Of a stretch of DNA of 64,000 nt, positions 56,041 through 63,768 are shown piece after piece. Position 1 is the stretch's first letter. Each line of letters starts with the position of its first letter. The stretch comes from DATCJU01 sp036562635. Lineage in GTDB: Bacteria; Actinomycetota; Actinomycetes; Mycobacteriales; Pseudonocardiaceae. A program made the translations under genes and the position numbers. The DNA is taken from positions 4,238-68,237 of the forward strand of contig DATCJU010000093.1 of the NCBI GenBank assembly GCA_036562635.1, read 5' to 3'. Below the pieces are notes generated by a model that worked only from the letters and a program-made list of their open reading frames with translations, ran no database searches and was not told the origin of the DNA.

Positions 56041-57993
56041 ATGGGAGAACCGACGCACCGGACGCTGCGGATCCAGTGGATCCAGATCAAGAGCGACCAG
56101 GACTGGCAGGAACCCTACGACCTGGACGGACGGCTGGTCGCGGTGCTCGGCCCCATCGACCGTGGCAAGACGTCCATGGTGGACTGCATCGACTACCTCC
56201 TCGGCCGGTCGGTGACGTTCCGGGGTGCGGTGGCCACTCACCTTCGCGGTGTCCGGGCCCAGCTGCGCATCGGTGACGGCACCTTCGTGCTGTGCCGCAC
56301 CCGCAGACCGGACGGCCCGGAAGCCCCCGAGGTCCAGGTCTCGGAGGCGAACGGCACCCCGATCGGCACGTTCCCGGTCACCACCACCGACGGACAGACC
56401 ACCATCTCCGACTGGCTGCTGGAACAGTTCGGCCTGCGGGAGCTGTTCGGCTCGGTGACGCTGCCGAAGGGCCGTACCCCCTCCTTCGCCGAGGACCTGC
56501 TGCCCTACCTGCACATCCGGCAGGAGGACATCGACCGCTTCGTCGTCCGCTCCTCCACGTCCTCCGAGGAGGACCAAGCCCGACTGAAGGTGGCGCGGCT
56601 CCTGCTGGGGCTGGACAGCACGGAGGTGGCCCGCGTCGAAGCGCACCTGAGAGCCCTGAAGAACACGATCAAACGCCAGAGTACGGAGCTGCGGAGACTC
56701 GAGACGTTCCTGGAGGACTCCGAGAGCACCCGACGCGAAACCCTGGACGCGGAGATCGCCCGGCTCCGTGCCGAGGAGAAGAAGGCCGACGAGCGCCACA
56801 CCACCCTGTGCAACCAGCTCCAGGCCGCCACCCACTTCGTCGCGGACCTGCGGCGACAGGCCGACCAGGCGCACCACGACCTGCTCGAGGCCCAGCGCCG
56901 GATGCGTGAGGCGGCGGAACACCACCACAAGGTCCTCGGCACGCTCACCGCCCTGGACCGGGCGGTGGCCGAGCTGGAGGCGGACGGCGTCACCCCTGTC
57001 GAGCAGAGCTCGCTCGAGCTGGCGTACGCCACGTGCCCGGCCTGCGGCAGCGACCTGACCGGGCGCGTGGTCGACCCCGGTCACTGCAGCCTGTGCACCC
57101 TCCCGCTCCCGGAGACGGCCCGGGGCGAGGAGCTCGCCCACCTGCGCCGGGCCAGGCAGCGGGCCCGGCAGGAACTGGAGGAGAGCGGCCCCGCCCAGGA
57201 ACGGGCCCGGCAGGAACTGGAGGACGCACAGCGGGAGTTCGACCGGATCCGGCAGCTGCTCGACGAACGCACCAGGACCGTGGTCACCCCGTACGTGGAC
57301 ACCATCGCCACCGCCCGGGCCGACCTGGAGTCGATCCGCGCCCGGCTCGCCGAGCTGGAACGGCTGCGCAGACCGTACGAACGGCTGGCCCGGCGCCGTG
57401 AGCAACTCGACGCACAGAAGGCGGACAAGAAGAAGGCACAGCAGGACCTCACCCGGCTCCGGGCCGAGCTGGACCAGAGCCAGGCAGGTCTGGACCGGCT
57501 GAACGAGCTGTTCCTCGAGAACATCAGGGCCTTCGGACTCCCCTGGGCCACCGGCAAGGCTCGTCTGGACCCGAAAACCCTGCTCCCCCTGGTCGACGAA
57601 CAGTCCTTCGACCAGCGTGGCGGTGGCTCCCGCACCGCCGTGTCCGTCGCCTACAGCCTCGCACTGCTGATGTACGCGCTGGAGAGCCCGCACCTCTTCC
57701 GGCTGCCCACCCTGCTGATCCTGGACTCACCGCAGAAGAACCTGGGTCACAACGCGGAGGACCAGGAGGTCGCGGCACGGATCTACCACCGGATCGGCGA
57801 CTACTTCGAGCAGCGGCGGCAGACACTGGGCGGCCGGTACGAGCACTTCCAGCTGATCGTCGTGGACAACGACCTTCCCGCGGAGGTCCGGCCCCACTTC
57901 CAGAAGATCGTCGAGTTCGGGGAGGGTCATCTCCCCGGTTTCGTCCGCGGCCTCACCGATCCGCACGCCACCCCACCACCCCGGACCAGGTGA
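56041..57993 (+). CDS. SMC/Rad50-like ATPase with a Cys zinc element
   Basis: 650 residues. Walker A GPIDRGKTS at 37-45, a globular N-lobe to about 185, a long coiled coil (about 190-330), then CPAC (C332, C335) and CSLC (C349, C352) at the turn, a second coiled coil (365-490), and a C-lobe with a signature-like RGGGSRTAVSVAYSLALL (about 521-540) and Walker B LLILDSPQKN (D562; the residue after D is Ser rather than Glu). This is the plan of Rad50/SMC-type ATPases with a zinc element at the hinge, but only about half the length of Rad50. No nuclease partner is adjacent. Starts at ATG 56041, 11 nt after GGAGG. A DNA repair or defence role is inference. Confidence 0.72.
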   Translation: MGEPTHRTLRIQWIQIKSDQDWQEPYDLDGRLVAVLGPIDRGKTSMVDCIDYLLGRSVTFRGAVATHLRGVRAQLRIGDGTFVLCRTRRPDGPEAPEVQVSEANGTPIGTFPVTTTDGQTTISDWLLEQFGLRELFGSVTLPKGRTPSFAEDLLPYLHIRQEDIDRFVVRSSTSSEEDQARLKVARLLLGLDSTEVARVEAHLRALKNTIKRQSTELRRLETFLEDSESTRRETLDAEIARLRAEEKKADERHTTLCNQLQAATHFVADLRRQADQAHHDLLEAQRRMREAAEHHHKVLGTLTALDRAVAELEADGVTPVEQSSLELAYATCPACGSDLTGRVVDPGHCSLCTLPLPETARGEELAHLRRARQRARQELEESGPAQERARQELEDAQREFDRIRQLLDERTRTVVTPYVDTIATARADLESIRARLAELERLRRPYERLARRREQLDAQKADKKKAQQDLTRLRAELDQSQAGLDRLNELFLENIRAFGLPWATGKARLDPKTLLPLVDEQSFDQRGGGSRTAVSVAYSLALLMYALESPHLFRLPTLLILDSPQKNLGHNAEDQEVAARIYHRIGDYFEQRRQTLGGRYEHFQLIVVDNDLPAEVRPHFQKIVEFGEGHLPGFVRGLTDPHATPPPRTR

Positions 57994-58023
57994 CGGGACG
58001 GCGAACCGTACCGAGACCCGTCG

Positions 58024-58416
58024 TCAGGAGGCGCGCCGAACCAGGTGACGACGTGCCACCGCGAGTACGGCCGTCCCCAGCAGGGTGAGCAGGAAGACCA
58101 CGCCCCCGCCGCCGAGGACGAGCGGGAGGTAGTCGGGCAGCTCGCCCACCGGACGGGCCAGGTACACCCCGTAGCCCACGGCACAACCGAGGAACCCGAC
58201 CACGGCCACCGGCAGCACCACCCGCCGGGCCACCGTGGTGGTGGCGAGCACCAGGAGCCCGGCCACCGTGGCACACACGCCGAGGAAGCCCAGCACCAGC
58301 AGACTCACGTCGGTCATGCCGTAGGGATCGTCGATCACCCCGGCCGCCACCACGCACAGCACCGACATCACCGCGAAGGCCGCGACCGCTGCCGTCACAA
58401 GCCGCCGCTCCCGCAC
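58024..58416 (-). CDS. Four-helix membrane protein, unknown function
   Basis: About 130 residues with four membrane helices (LVTAAVAAFAVMSVLCVVAA, VSLLVLGFLGVCATVAGLLV, VVLPVAVVGFLGCAVGYGVY, LVLGGGGVVFLLTLLGTAVL) and basic tails. GTG 58416 has GGGAGG at 6 nt; GTG 58422 is too close. No family recognised. Convergent with the ATPase gene. Confidence 0.7.
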   Translation of the reverse strand: MRERRLVTAAVAAFAVMSVLCVVAAGVIDDPYGMTDVSLLVLGFLGVCATVAGLLVLATTTVARRVVLPVAVVGFLGCAVGYGVYLARPVGELPDYLPLVLGGGGVVFLLTLLGTAVLAVARRHLVRRAS

Positions 58417-58522
58417 CTGCACCCTCCCCTCGGCACCGACCGGCTCGCCGGTCCCCGCCGTGGCGCACGAGCCGGTCCCCTAGATGATCACACGCGCCCC
58501 CGGGTCGCGCCCGGCATACGTC

Positions 58523-58560
58523 GAACAGGCGCAGGTCGTCAGAACAGGCGCAGGTCGTCG
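58523..58560 (-). repeat. Tandem 19-bp duplication at the nucS 3' end
   Basis: Two 19-bp copies (58523-58541 and 58542-58560) differ by one base. The inner copy encodes the last residues of NucS, DDLRLF; the outer lies after the stop codon. Confidence 0.9.
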
Positions 58561-59198
58561 CTCTCCCGGCCGCGCAGCGCGTCGTAGTCCAGCACCACGC
58601 ACCGGATGCCCCGGTCCTCGGCCAGCACCCGGGCCTGTGGCCTGATCTGCTGTGCCGCGAACACCCCGCGCACCGGGGCCAGCAGTGGGTCCCGGTTGAG
58701 CAGTTCCAGGTAGCGGGTCAGCTGTTCCACCCCGTCGATCTCACCGCGACGCTTGACCTCCACCGCCACCGTGCCGCCCTCGGCGTCCCGGCACAGGATG
58801 TCCACCGGGCCGATCGCGGTGGGGTACTCCCGCCGGATCAGCGTCCACCCCTCACCGAGGGTGGTGATGTGCTCGGCGAGCAGCTCCTGTAGGTGTGCCT
58901 CCACCCCGTCCTTGACCAGGCCGGGCTCCGGGCCCAGCTCGTGCGAGGAGTCGTGCAGCACCTCGTCGATGGTGATGACCAGCTTCTCGCCCGCCTTGTT
59001 CTGCACCGTCCAGACACCGTCGTCCTCGGTCAGCCAGCACGGCGGGCTCATCCAGTTCAACGGCTTGTAGGCACGGTCGTCGGAGTGCACCGACACCGAC
59101 CCGTCGGCCTTGACCAGCAGCAACCGCTGGGCCATGGGCAGGTGTGCGGTCAGCCGACCTACGTAGTCCACCTGGCAGCGGGCGATCACGAGACGCAC
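58539..59198 (-). CDS. nucS: Mismatch endonuclease NucS (EndoMS)
   Basis: A 219-residue endonuclease that cuts both strands at mismatched bases and replaces MutSL repair in actinobacteria. N-terminal domain VRLVIARCQVDYVGRLTAHLP and KADGSVSVHSDDRAYKPLNW; the nuclease domain shows the RecB-like set GPVDILCRD (Asp), VAVEVKRRG (Glu, Lys) and QLTRYLELL. The C-terminus DDLRLF matches the clamp-binding tail known in this family. Start GTG 59198 gives the usual length. The tail-coding bases are duplicated just past the stop. Confidence 0.96.
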   Translation of the reverse strand: MRLVIARCQVDYVGRLTAHLPMAQRLLLVKADGSVSVHSDDRAYKPLNWMSPPCWLTEDDGVWTVQNKAGEKLVITIDEVLHDSSHELGPEPGLVKDGVEAHLQELLAEHITTLGEGWTLIRREYPTAIGPVDILCRDAEGGTVAVEVKRRGEIDGVEQLTRYLELLNRDPLLAPVRGVFAAQQIRPQARVLAEDRGIRCVVLDYDALRGRESDDLRLF

Positions 59199-59347
59199 CC
59201 GGCCAGGGTAGGCAGGGCCGAACCACGACCGGCGCCGGGTACCGCTCGCCCTCCCGGCCGCGTCCCTGTGGTCCGGGCGGTCGTGTCCGACGTGGCGTGC
59301 CCCGCTCCGGCTGAACGGGTCGGGGCCCGCAGGCATGATGGGCCCTC

Positions 59348-59917
59348 GTGGAGACGCTCGACAGCCGTGAGGTCTACGCCAACCCCTGGATGCGGGTGCG
59401 GGAGGACGGCATCCGCCGCACCGACGGTTCCGTCGGCATCTACGGAGTGGTGGACAAGCCGGACTACGCCCTGGTGATCCCCCTCGACGGGGACCGGGTG
59501 CAGCTCGTCGAGCAGTACCGCTACCCGCTGGGCATGCGACGCTGGGAGTTCCCGCAGGGCACCGCACCGGGCCTGGCGCACACCGACCCGCTGGAGCTGG
59601 CGGCGCGGGAACTGCGGGAGGAGACCGGGCTGCGCGCCGGACGGCTGGTGGAGCTGGGCCTGCTCGACGTGGCGCCGGGAATGTCCAGCCAGCGGGGTCG
59701 GGCGTTCCTGGCCACCGAGCTGGTGCCCGGCCCCCCGGAGCGGGAGCACGAGGAGCAGGACATGCGCACCGCGTGGTTCACCCGCGCCGAGTTCGAGGAC
59801 ATGATCACCCGTGGCGAGGTCACGGACGCACAGTCCATCGCCGCCTACACCCTGCTGTTGCTGTACGAGCGTCGGCACGGCCGGACCGTCGTCGCCGAGG
59901 CGGGGCGGGCCGGGTGA
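59348..59917 (+). CDS. NUDIX hydrolase (ADP-ribose pyrophosphatase-like)
   Basis: A 189-residue NUDIX protein. The box runs from G in FPQGTAPG through AARELREETGLRAGRLVELG, with the REx2EE metal residues intact. The upstream strand YGVVDKPDYALVIPLDGDRVQLVEQYRYPLG (quoted in pieces: QLVEQYRYPLG) is typical of the ADP-ribose/nucleoside diphosphate sugar group. GTG start; overlaps the AraC-type gene by 4 bp, so they are co-translated. Confidence 0.9.
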   Translation: METLDSREVYANPWMRVREDGIRRTDGSVGIYGVVDKPDYALVIPLDGDRVQLVEQYRYPLGMRRWEFPQGTAPGLAHTDPLELAARELREETGLRAGRLVELGLLDVAPGMSSQRGRAFLATELVPGPPEREHEEQDMRTAWFTRAEFEDMITRGEVTDAQSIAAYTLLLLYERRHGRTVVAEAGRAG

Positions 59918-60630
59918 ACAGCGCGGCACCACTCCACCGGGAGCGGGTTCCGGACCGGCCGCACCCGGCCGTCGCCGCCGCCTGGACCCAGGTCTTCCGC
60001 GCCCCACACGTGCTGCGGGTGGTACCGGACGGCTGTATGGACGTGCTGTGGACACCGCACGGGCTGCAGGTCGCCGGCCCGGACACCGGTCCCCAGCTCG
60101 TGCCCGGTGAACCCGGTCAGGTGTACGTGGGGGTGCGGATGCGTCCCAGGTACGGGGCGCACCTGCTGGGGGTACCAGCCGCCGCGGTACGGGACGCCCG
60201 ACCGCCGTTGGCCGAGTTCTGGCCGGCACCCGAGGTGGACCGGTTGACCGAGCAGCTCGCCGCCACCCCGGACCCGACGACCGCCGCGCGGCTCCTGGAG
60301 CGGGCGGTGTGTGCGCGGTTCGCCGCCCTCGGGTCACCGGATCCCGTGCTCACCGTGCTGGCCCGTGTGGTGCGTCGTACCACCGTCGCCGAGGCCGCGG
60401 ACCGGATCGGGCTCAGCGAACGTCAGCTGCGTCGGCGCTGCCTGGACGCCTTCGGATACGGCCCCAAGACCCTGCAACGCGTGCTGCGTTTCCAGCACGC
60501 CCTCCGCCTGGCCCGGGGTGGTGTGCCCCTCGCCACCGTTGCCGCCGAGGCCGGCTACGCCGACCAGGCCCACCTGGCCCGTGAGGTCCGGGCGCTGGCC
60601 GGCGCGCCGCTGCGCGTGCTGCTCCGCTGA
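59914..60630 (+). CDS. AraC-type transcriptional regulator
   Basis: A 238-residue regulator with an N-terminal DUF6597-like part (VLRVVPDGCMDVLWTPHGLQ, VYVGVRMRPRYGAHLLG) and a C-terminal AraC DNA-binding domain from about residue 150: TVAEAADRIGLSERQLRRR, FGYGPKTLQRVLRFQHALRL and ATVAAEAGYADQAHLAREVR. Start GTG 59914 overlaps the NUDIX stop (GTGA). Target unknown; coupling to the NUDIX gene is notable. Confidence 0.88.
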   Translation: MNSAAPLHRERVPDRPHPAVAAAWTQVFRAPHVLRVVPDGCMDVLWTPHGLQVAGPDTGPQLVPGEPGQVYVGVRMRPRYGAHLLGVPAAAVRDARPPLAEFWPAPEVDRLTEQLAATPDPTTAARLLERAVCARFAALGSPDPVLTVLARVVRRTTVAEAADRIGLSERQLRRRCLDAFGYGPKTLQRVLRFQHALRLARGGVPLATVAAEAGYADQAHLAREVRALAGAPLRVLLR

Positions 60631-60650
60631 GCGGGCCCGGTTCCCCGGGG

Positions 60651-61055
60651 TCAGGACGTGCGGGCCGGCAGGGGTGCGAACAGGTCGACACCGTTGCCGT
60701 CGGGGTCGTGCAGCACCGCGTACCGCTGGCCCCAGACGGCGTCCCACGGTGCCCGCTGCCCGTGGTAGCCGGCCGCGGTCAGTTCCCGGTACAGCGTGTC
60801 CACCGCCTCCGGGTCCGACAGCTCGAAGGCCAGGGACACCCGCGGGCCACCGCTCGGCTCGGTCCACTCCGGATCGAAGCCGCGCACGGTCTCCACCGTG
60901 TCCCAGAGCAGCCGCAGCCCGCCGGGCAGCGCGTACTCGACGTGTGCCTCGCGGTCGGCCTCTGGCGGGATGTCCAGCCCGAGCCGCCGGTAGAAGGCCA
61001 GCGACCCGGCCATGTCCTGTACGACGAGCCCGATCGCGGAGATGTTCGCTCGCAC
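60651..61055 (-). CDS. VOC-family protein (glyoxalase/bleomycin-resistance fold)
   Basis: A 134-residue two-module VOC protein: ISAIGLVVQDMAGSLAFYRR, LGLDIPPEADREAHVEYALP and WGQRYAVLHDPDGNGVDLFAP. The metal His of the first module is replaced (AIGLVV), so an enzymatic role is doubtful; ligand binding is possible. Start GTG follows GGGGGAGG. Convergent with the AraC-type gene. Confidence 0.85.
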   Translation of the reverse strand: MRANISAIGLVVQDMAGSLAFYRRLGLDIPPEADREAHVEYALPGGLRLLWDTVETVRGFDPEWTEPSGGPRVSLAFELSDPEAVDTLYRELTAAGYHGQRAPWDAVWGQRYAVLHDPDGNGVDLFAPLPARTS

Positions 61056-61380
61056 GGGTCCTCCCCCGTATCACCCGGAACCCGCCACGGCCGGTCGCAC
61101 GGCGCCTGCCCGGGCGGGTCCACACCGAACCGTTCGACGGGTCCGACGCTAGACACGGCCCGTGTCCCCGGTCTTGAACGAATCGGCCATCAGGGGACCG
61201 GGGTCGCCCGACCCGGTGGGACCGAACGGTTTTCACCCGATCATGCGGGTCCCACCAGGCGAGATCCCTCGTTCGAGTCCTTGCTTCCGGCGGCGGCGGG
61301 CCCGACCATTGCTCGGTAAACGGTGCGTGTTGTGTCGATTACGAAAAGTGACAGGTGAGTCGGACGTCCAGGAGGGGATC
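61056..61380. other. Gap before a small membrane protein
   Basis: 325 bp. It contains a long-loop inverted repeat, GGTGGGACC (61215-61223) and GGTCCCACC (61248-61256), and an A/T-richer part at 61310-61360 that may be the promoter of the next gene. A T-arm-like string near 61270 is not part of a tRNA. Confidence 0.35.
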
Positions 61381-61689
61381 ATGAGCCTGCCCACCGCCAT
61401 GTTCCTCGTCCTCGTGAGTGCACTGGTGGGAGCGGCAGCGCTGTGGTGGTCCCTGGAGCCACCGCACCAGCCCGACCGGCCCGACCACCGGCCCTCCTCG
61501 CCCGACCGCTCCCCGCACGTGGTCCGCACCGGTCGCACCGAACGTTCCGTGCTGCGCCGCAGCACGCCGACCGGGCCGTCCTCCCTCACGGACCGCATGA
61601 CCGGCACGCCGCTCGGGACACGCTGGTCCCGTATCCGGCGCCGCACCGACCCCACCCTCGACACGACGTCGAGTGGGTCGCGGCGCTGA
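61381..61689 (+). CDS. Small single-helix membrane protein
   Basis: A 102-residue protein: one membrane helix at the N-terminus (LPTAMFLVLVSALVGAAALW) followed by a Pro/Arg/Ser/Thr-rich, strongly basic tail likely to be disordered and cytoplasmic. Start ATG 61381 has GGAGGGG 4-5 nt upstream. Unknown family; the reading frame is accepted because of the ribosome site and the clear helix. Confidence 0.5.
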   Translation: MSLPTAMFLVLVSALVGAAALWWSLEPPHQPDRPDHRPSSPDRSPHVVRTGRTERSVLRRSTPTGPSSLTDRMTGTPLGTRWSRIRRRTDPTLDTTSSGSRR

Positions 61690-61788
61690 CCGCCCGTGGC
61701 CGGTGCACCGACCCGGCCGCCACGGAACCAGGGACGGTCCCGGGGAAATCCCGGATGACCCGGCGACGGTCGGCGGAAGAATGGGGTC

Positions 61789-62526
61789 GTGTCCAGGACC
61801 GAGGACCGGCCGACCGGTTCCCGGTGGCGTGACGGTGACGCCACCGGAGCCGGAATCACCGATCTGGTGGCCACGTTGGACCGTCGGCTGCGCGGCCCAC
61901 GACGCGCCAAGGACGACCTGCTCACCGAGGTACGTGACGGGCTGCACGACGCGGCCGAGGCGTACCGGGCGGCCGGACTCACCCCGGACGAGGCGGAACG
62001 CCGGGCGGTCACCGAGTTCGGCTCACCGTACGAGCTGGCCGTGGAGTTCCAGGCGGAACTGACCGTCGCCCAGAGCCGCCGCACCTGCCTGGCACTGCTC
62101 CTGCTCCCCCTGCTGGTGGTGGGGTGGGACCTGGTGTGGCTGGTACGTCCCGGAGGTGCCCTGCTCCCCGAGGTCGGGGCGTCGCTGGCCCGGGGATTCG
62201 ACCTGACCGCGCTGCTGGCCGCGGTCGGGGCGGTCCTGGCCCTGCTGGGCAGCCGATGGGCCCGGCATCCGCGGGCGTCGACGTGGCTGGCCCGGGTCAC
62301 CGGGGCGATGGCCGTGGCCGCCCTGCTGGCCAACCTGGTGGTCATCACCCTGATGCTCACCGCCGATCCCGCCGGGGCCCGCGCCGACGTCATGGCCTGG
62401 CCGGCGGTGCTGGTGGGCTGGGTGTTCTCCGCCACCGCCCTGACGGTGCTGTTCCGCTCGGCGCTGCGGTGTCTCCGGCTCACCGGTCGGGCCGCCGGGC
62501 ATCCGGTGCCCCGCGACGCGCGGTAG
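61789..62526 (+). CDS. Permease-prefix-domain membrane protein (DUF1700-like)
   Basis: A 245-residue protein. Residues 20-85 (LVATLDRRLRGPRRAKDDLL, LTPDEAERRAVTEFGSPYEL) are the permease prefix domain 1, a short helical module. Four membrane helices follow (from LALLLLPLLVVGWDLVWLV to WPAVLVGWVFSATALTVLF). In many actinobacteria such genes lie beside a PadR regulator, which is absent here. GTG start without a ribosome site. Convergent with the enoyl-CoA hydratase gene, 12 bp between stops. Confidence 0.78.
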   Translation: MSRTEDRPTGSRWRDGDATGAGITDLVATLDRRLRGPRRAKDDLLTEVRDGLHDAAEAYRAAGLTPDEAERRAVTEFGSPYELAVEFQAELTVAQSRRTCLALLLLPLLVVGWDLVWLVRPGGALLPEVGASLARGFDLTALLAAVGAVLALLGSRWARHPRASTWLARVTGAMAVAALLANLVVITLMLTADPAGARADVMAWPAVLVGWVFSATALTVLFRSALRCLRLTGRAAGHPVPRDAR

Positions 62527-62538
62527 CCCCGGCGCGGG

Positions 62539-63321
62539 TCAGTCGGTCCAGTTCGGCCTGCGCTTCTCCAGGAAGGCGGCCATGCCCTCCTTGGCGCTCG
62601 GGGTCTGTGACGAGGCTGCCATCACCTCCAGCGCGATGGCGTACGCGTCGGCCTCCGGCCGGTCGAGCTGCGCGTACAGCGTGCGCTTGCCGAGCGCCTT
62701 GCTCGCCCGGCTGCCCCGGGTGGCCCGGGCCAGCAGGTCGTCCACCGCCGCGTCCAGTTCGGCGTCCGGCACCACCCGGTTCACCAGGCCCCACTCGGCG
62801 GCGGTACGGGCGTCGATCACGTCGCCGGTGAGCGCCATCTCCATCAGGCGCTTACGCCCGATGGCCCGCGCCACCGGTACCGCCGGGGTGTGGCAGAACC
62901 AGCCGCCCTTGCCACCGGGCAGGGCGAACCCGGCCGACTCGGCGGCCACGGCCAGGTCGCAGGAGGCGACGAGCTGGCAGCCCGCCGCGGTGGCCAGGGC
63001 GTGCACCCGGGCGATGACCACCTGCGGCACCTCCTGGATGGTGCGCATCAGTTCGGTGCACAGCACGAGCAGATCCCGCACTCCGGTCAGGTCGCGGGAG
63101 GCCACGTCCGCGAAGTCGTGACCGGCGGAGAACACCGGCCCGTTCCCGGCCAGCACGATGCCACCGGCGTCGGTCTCCCCCGCGGCGCGGAAGGCGTCGA
63201 GCAACTCGGCGAGGTGGTCGGCAGAGAGCGCGTTGCGTCGCTCCGGCCGGTTCATGGTGATCCGCACGGTGTCGCCGTCTCGGGAGACGAGGATGTTCTT
63301 CCACCTGCTCTGGACGTCCAT
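62539..63321 (-). CDS. Enoyl-CoA hydratase/isomerase family protein
   Basis: A 260-residue crotonase-fold protein. VRITMNRPERRNALS, oxyanion loops VFSAGHDFADV and ATAAGCQLVASCDLAVAAES, and the C-terminal LEKRRPNWTD are typical. At the two catalytic Glu positions of true hydratases the chain has GKGGWFCHTP in place of the usual E-x-x-LG, so the activity may be another crotonase reaction. Start ATG 63321 is 9 nt after GGAGG. Confidence 0.85.
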   Translation of the reverse strand: MDVQSRWKNILVSRDGDTVRITMNRPERRNALSADHLAELLDAFRAAGETDAGGIVLAGNGPVFSAGHDFADVASRDLTGVRDLLVLCTELMRTIQEVPQVVIARVHALATAAGCQLVASCDLAVAAESAGFALPGGKGGWFCHTPAVPVARAIGRKRLMEMALTGDVIDARTAAEWGLVNRVVPDAELDAAVDDLLARATRGSRASKALGKRTLYAQLDRPEADAYAIALEVMAASSQTPSAKEGMAAFLEKRRPNWTD

Positions 63322-63768
63322 GACGTCATCCCTCCGCGGTCTCGGGAACGAGTCCGGTCCAACCCGATCGAGGGCAGCGTCGACCAGGAGCCGTGTCCGG
63401 TCAACCGGGTCGGGCCGGGAACCGGCGTGGCGGGGTCGGACCGGTAGGCCGTCCGAACGGCCGGAATGCCCCGGACGGACCACCCACCCTTGCTCACCCG
63501 AAATGGTGAAGCTGTACGGCACAGTGCCGTTCCACCCGTTCAGCGGTGCCCCAGCGCCTCCGGAAAGCTGTCCCATTACTCCTGACGTCGCCGCCACCTC
63601 CCCGGACGACGTGATCACCCCGACCGGGTCCGGTGTGGAGGTGTGCCGCCGTGACGCCACCGAGCAGCCGCGCCCGGTCCTGCGGGGCGCTCCCGGCGAC
63701 ACCGGACACCCGGGCCCGGCGCGGGGTGACCGGGCTTCCCACCACCCCGGTGGAGGAGGAGGTGTTCG
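63322..63768. other. Gap between enoyl-CoA hydratase and amidase genes
   Basis: 447 bp between divergent genes. Small inverted repeat GGCCGT-CCGA-ACGGCC at 63447-63462. I looked for a c-di-AMP (ydaO) riboswitch, often found before actinobacterial wall hydrolases, and saw no match. Otherwise nothing distinctive. Confidence 0.35.

Noticed and set aside
61257..61285. A GTTCGAGTCC string resembling a tRNA T-loop
   Set aside because: Flanking bases do not form a T-stem, and no acceptor or anticodon arm can be drawn around it.
63480..63768. Possible c-di-AMP riboswitch before the amidase gene
   Set aside because: I could not find the conserved core sequences of the ydaO class or a convincing fold; a covariance search with the Rfam ydaO-yuaA model would settle it.
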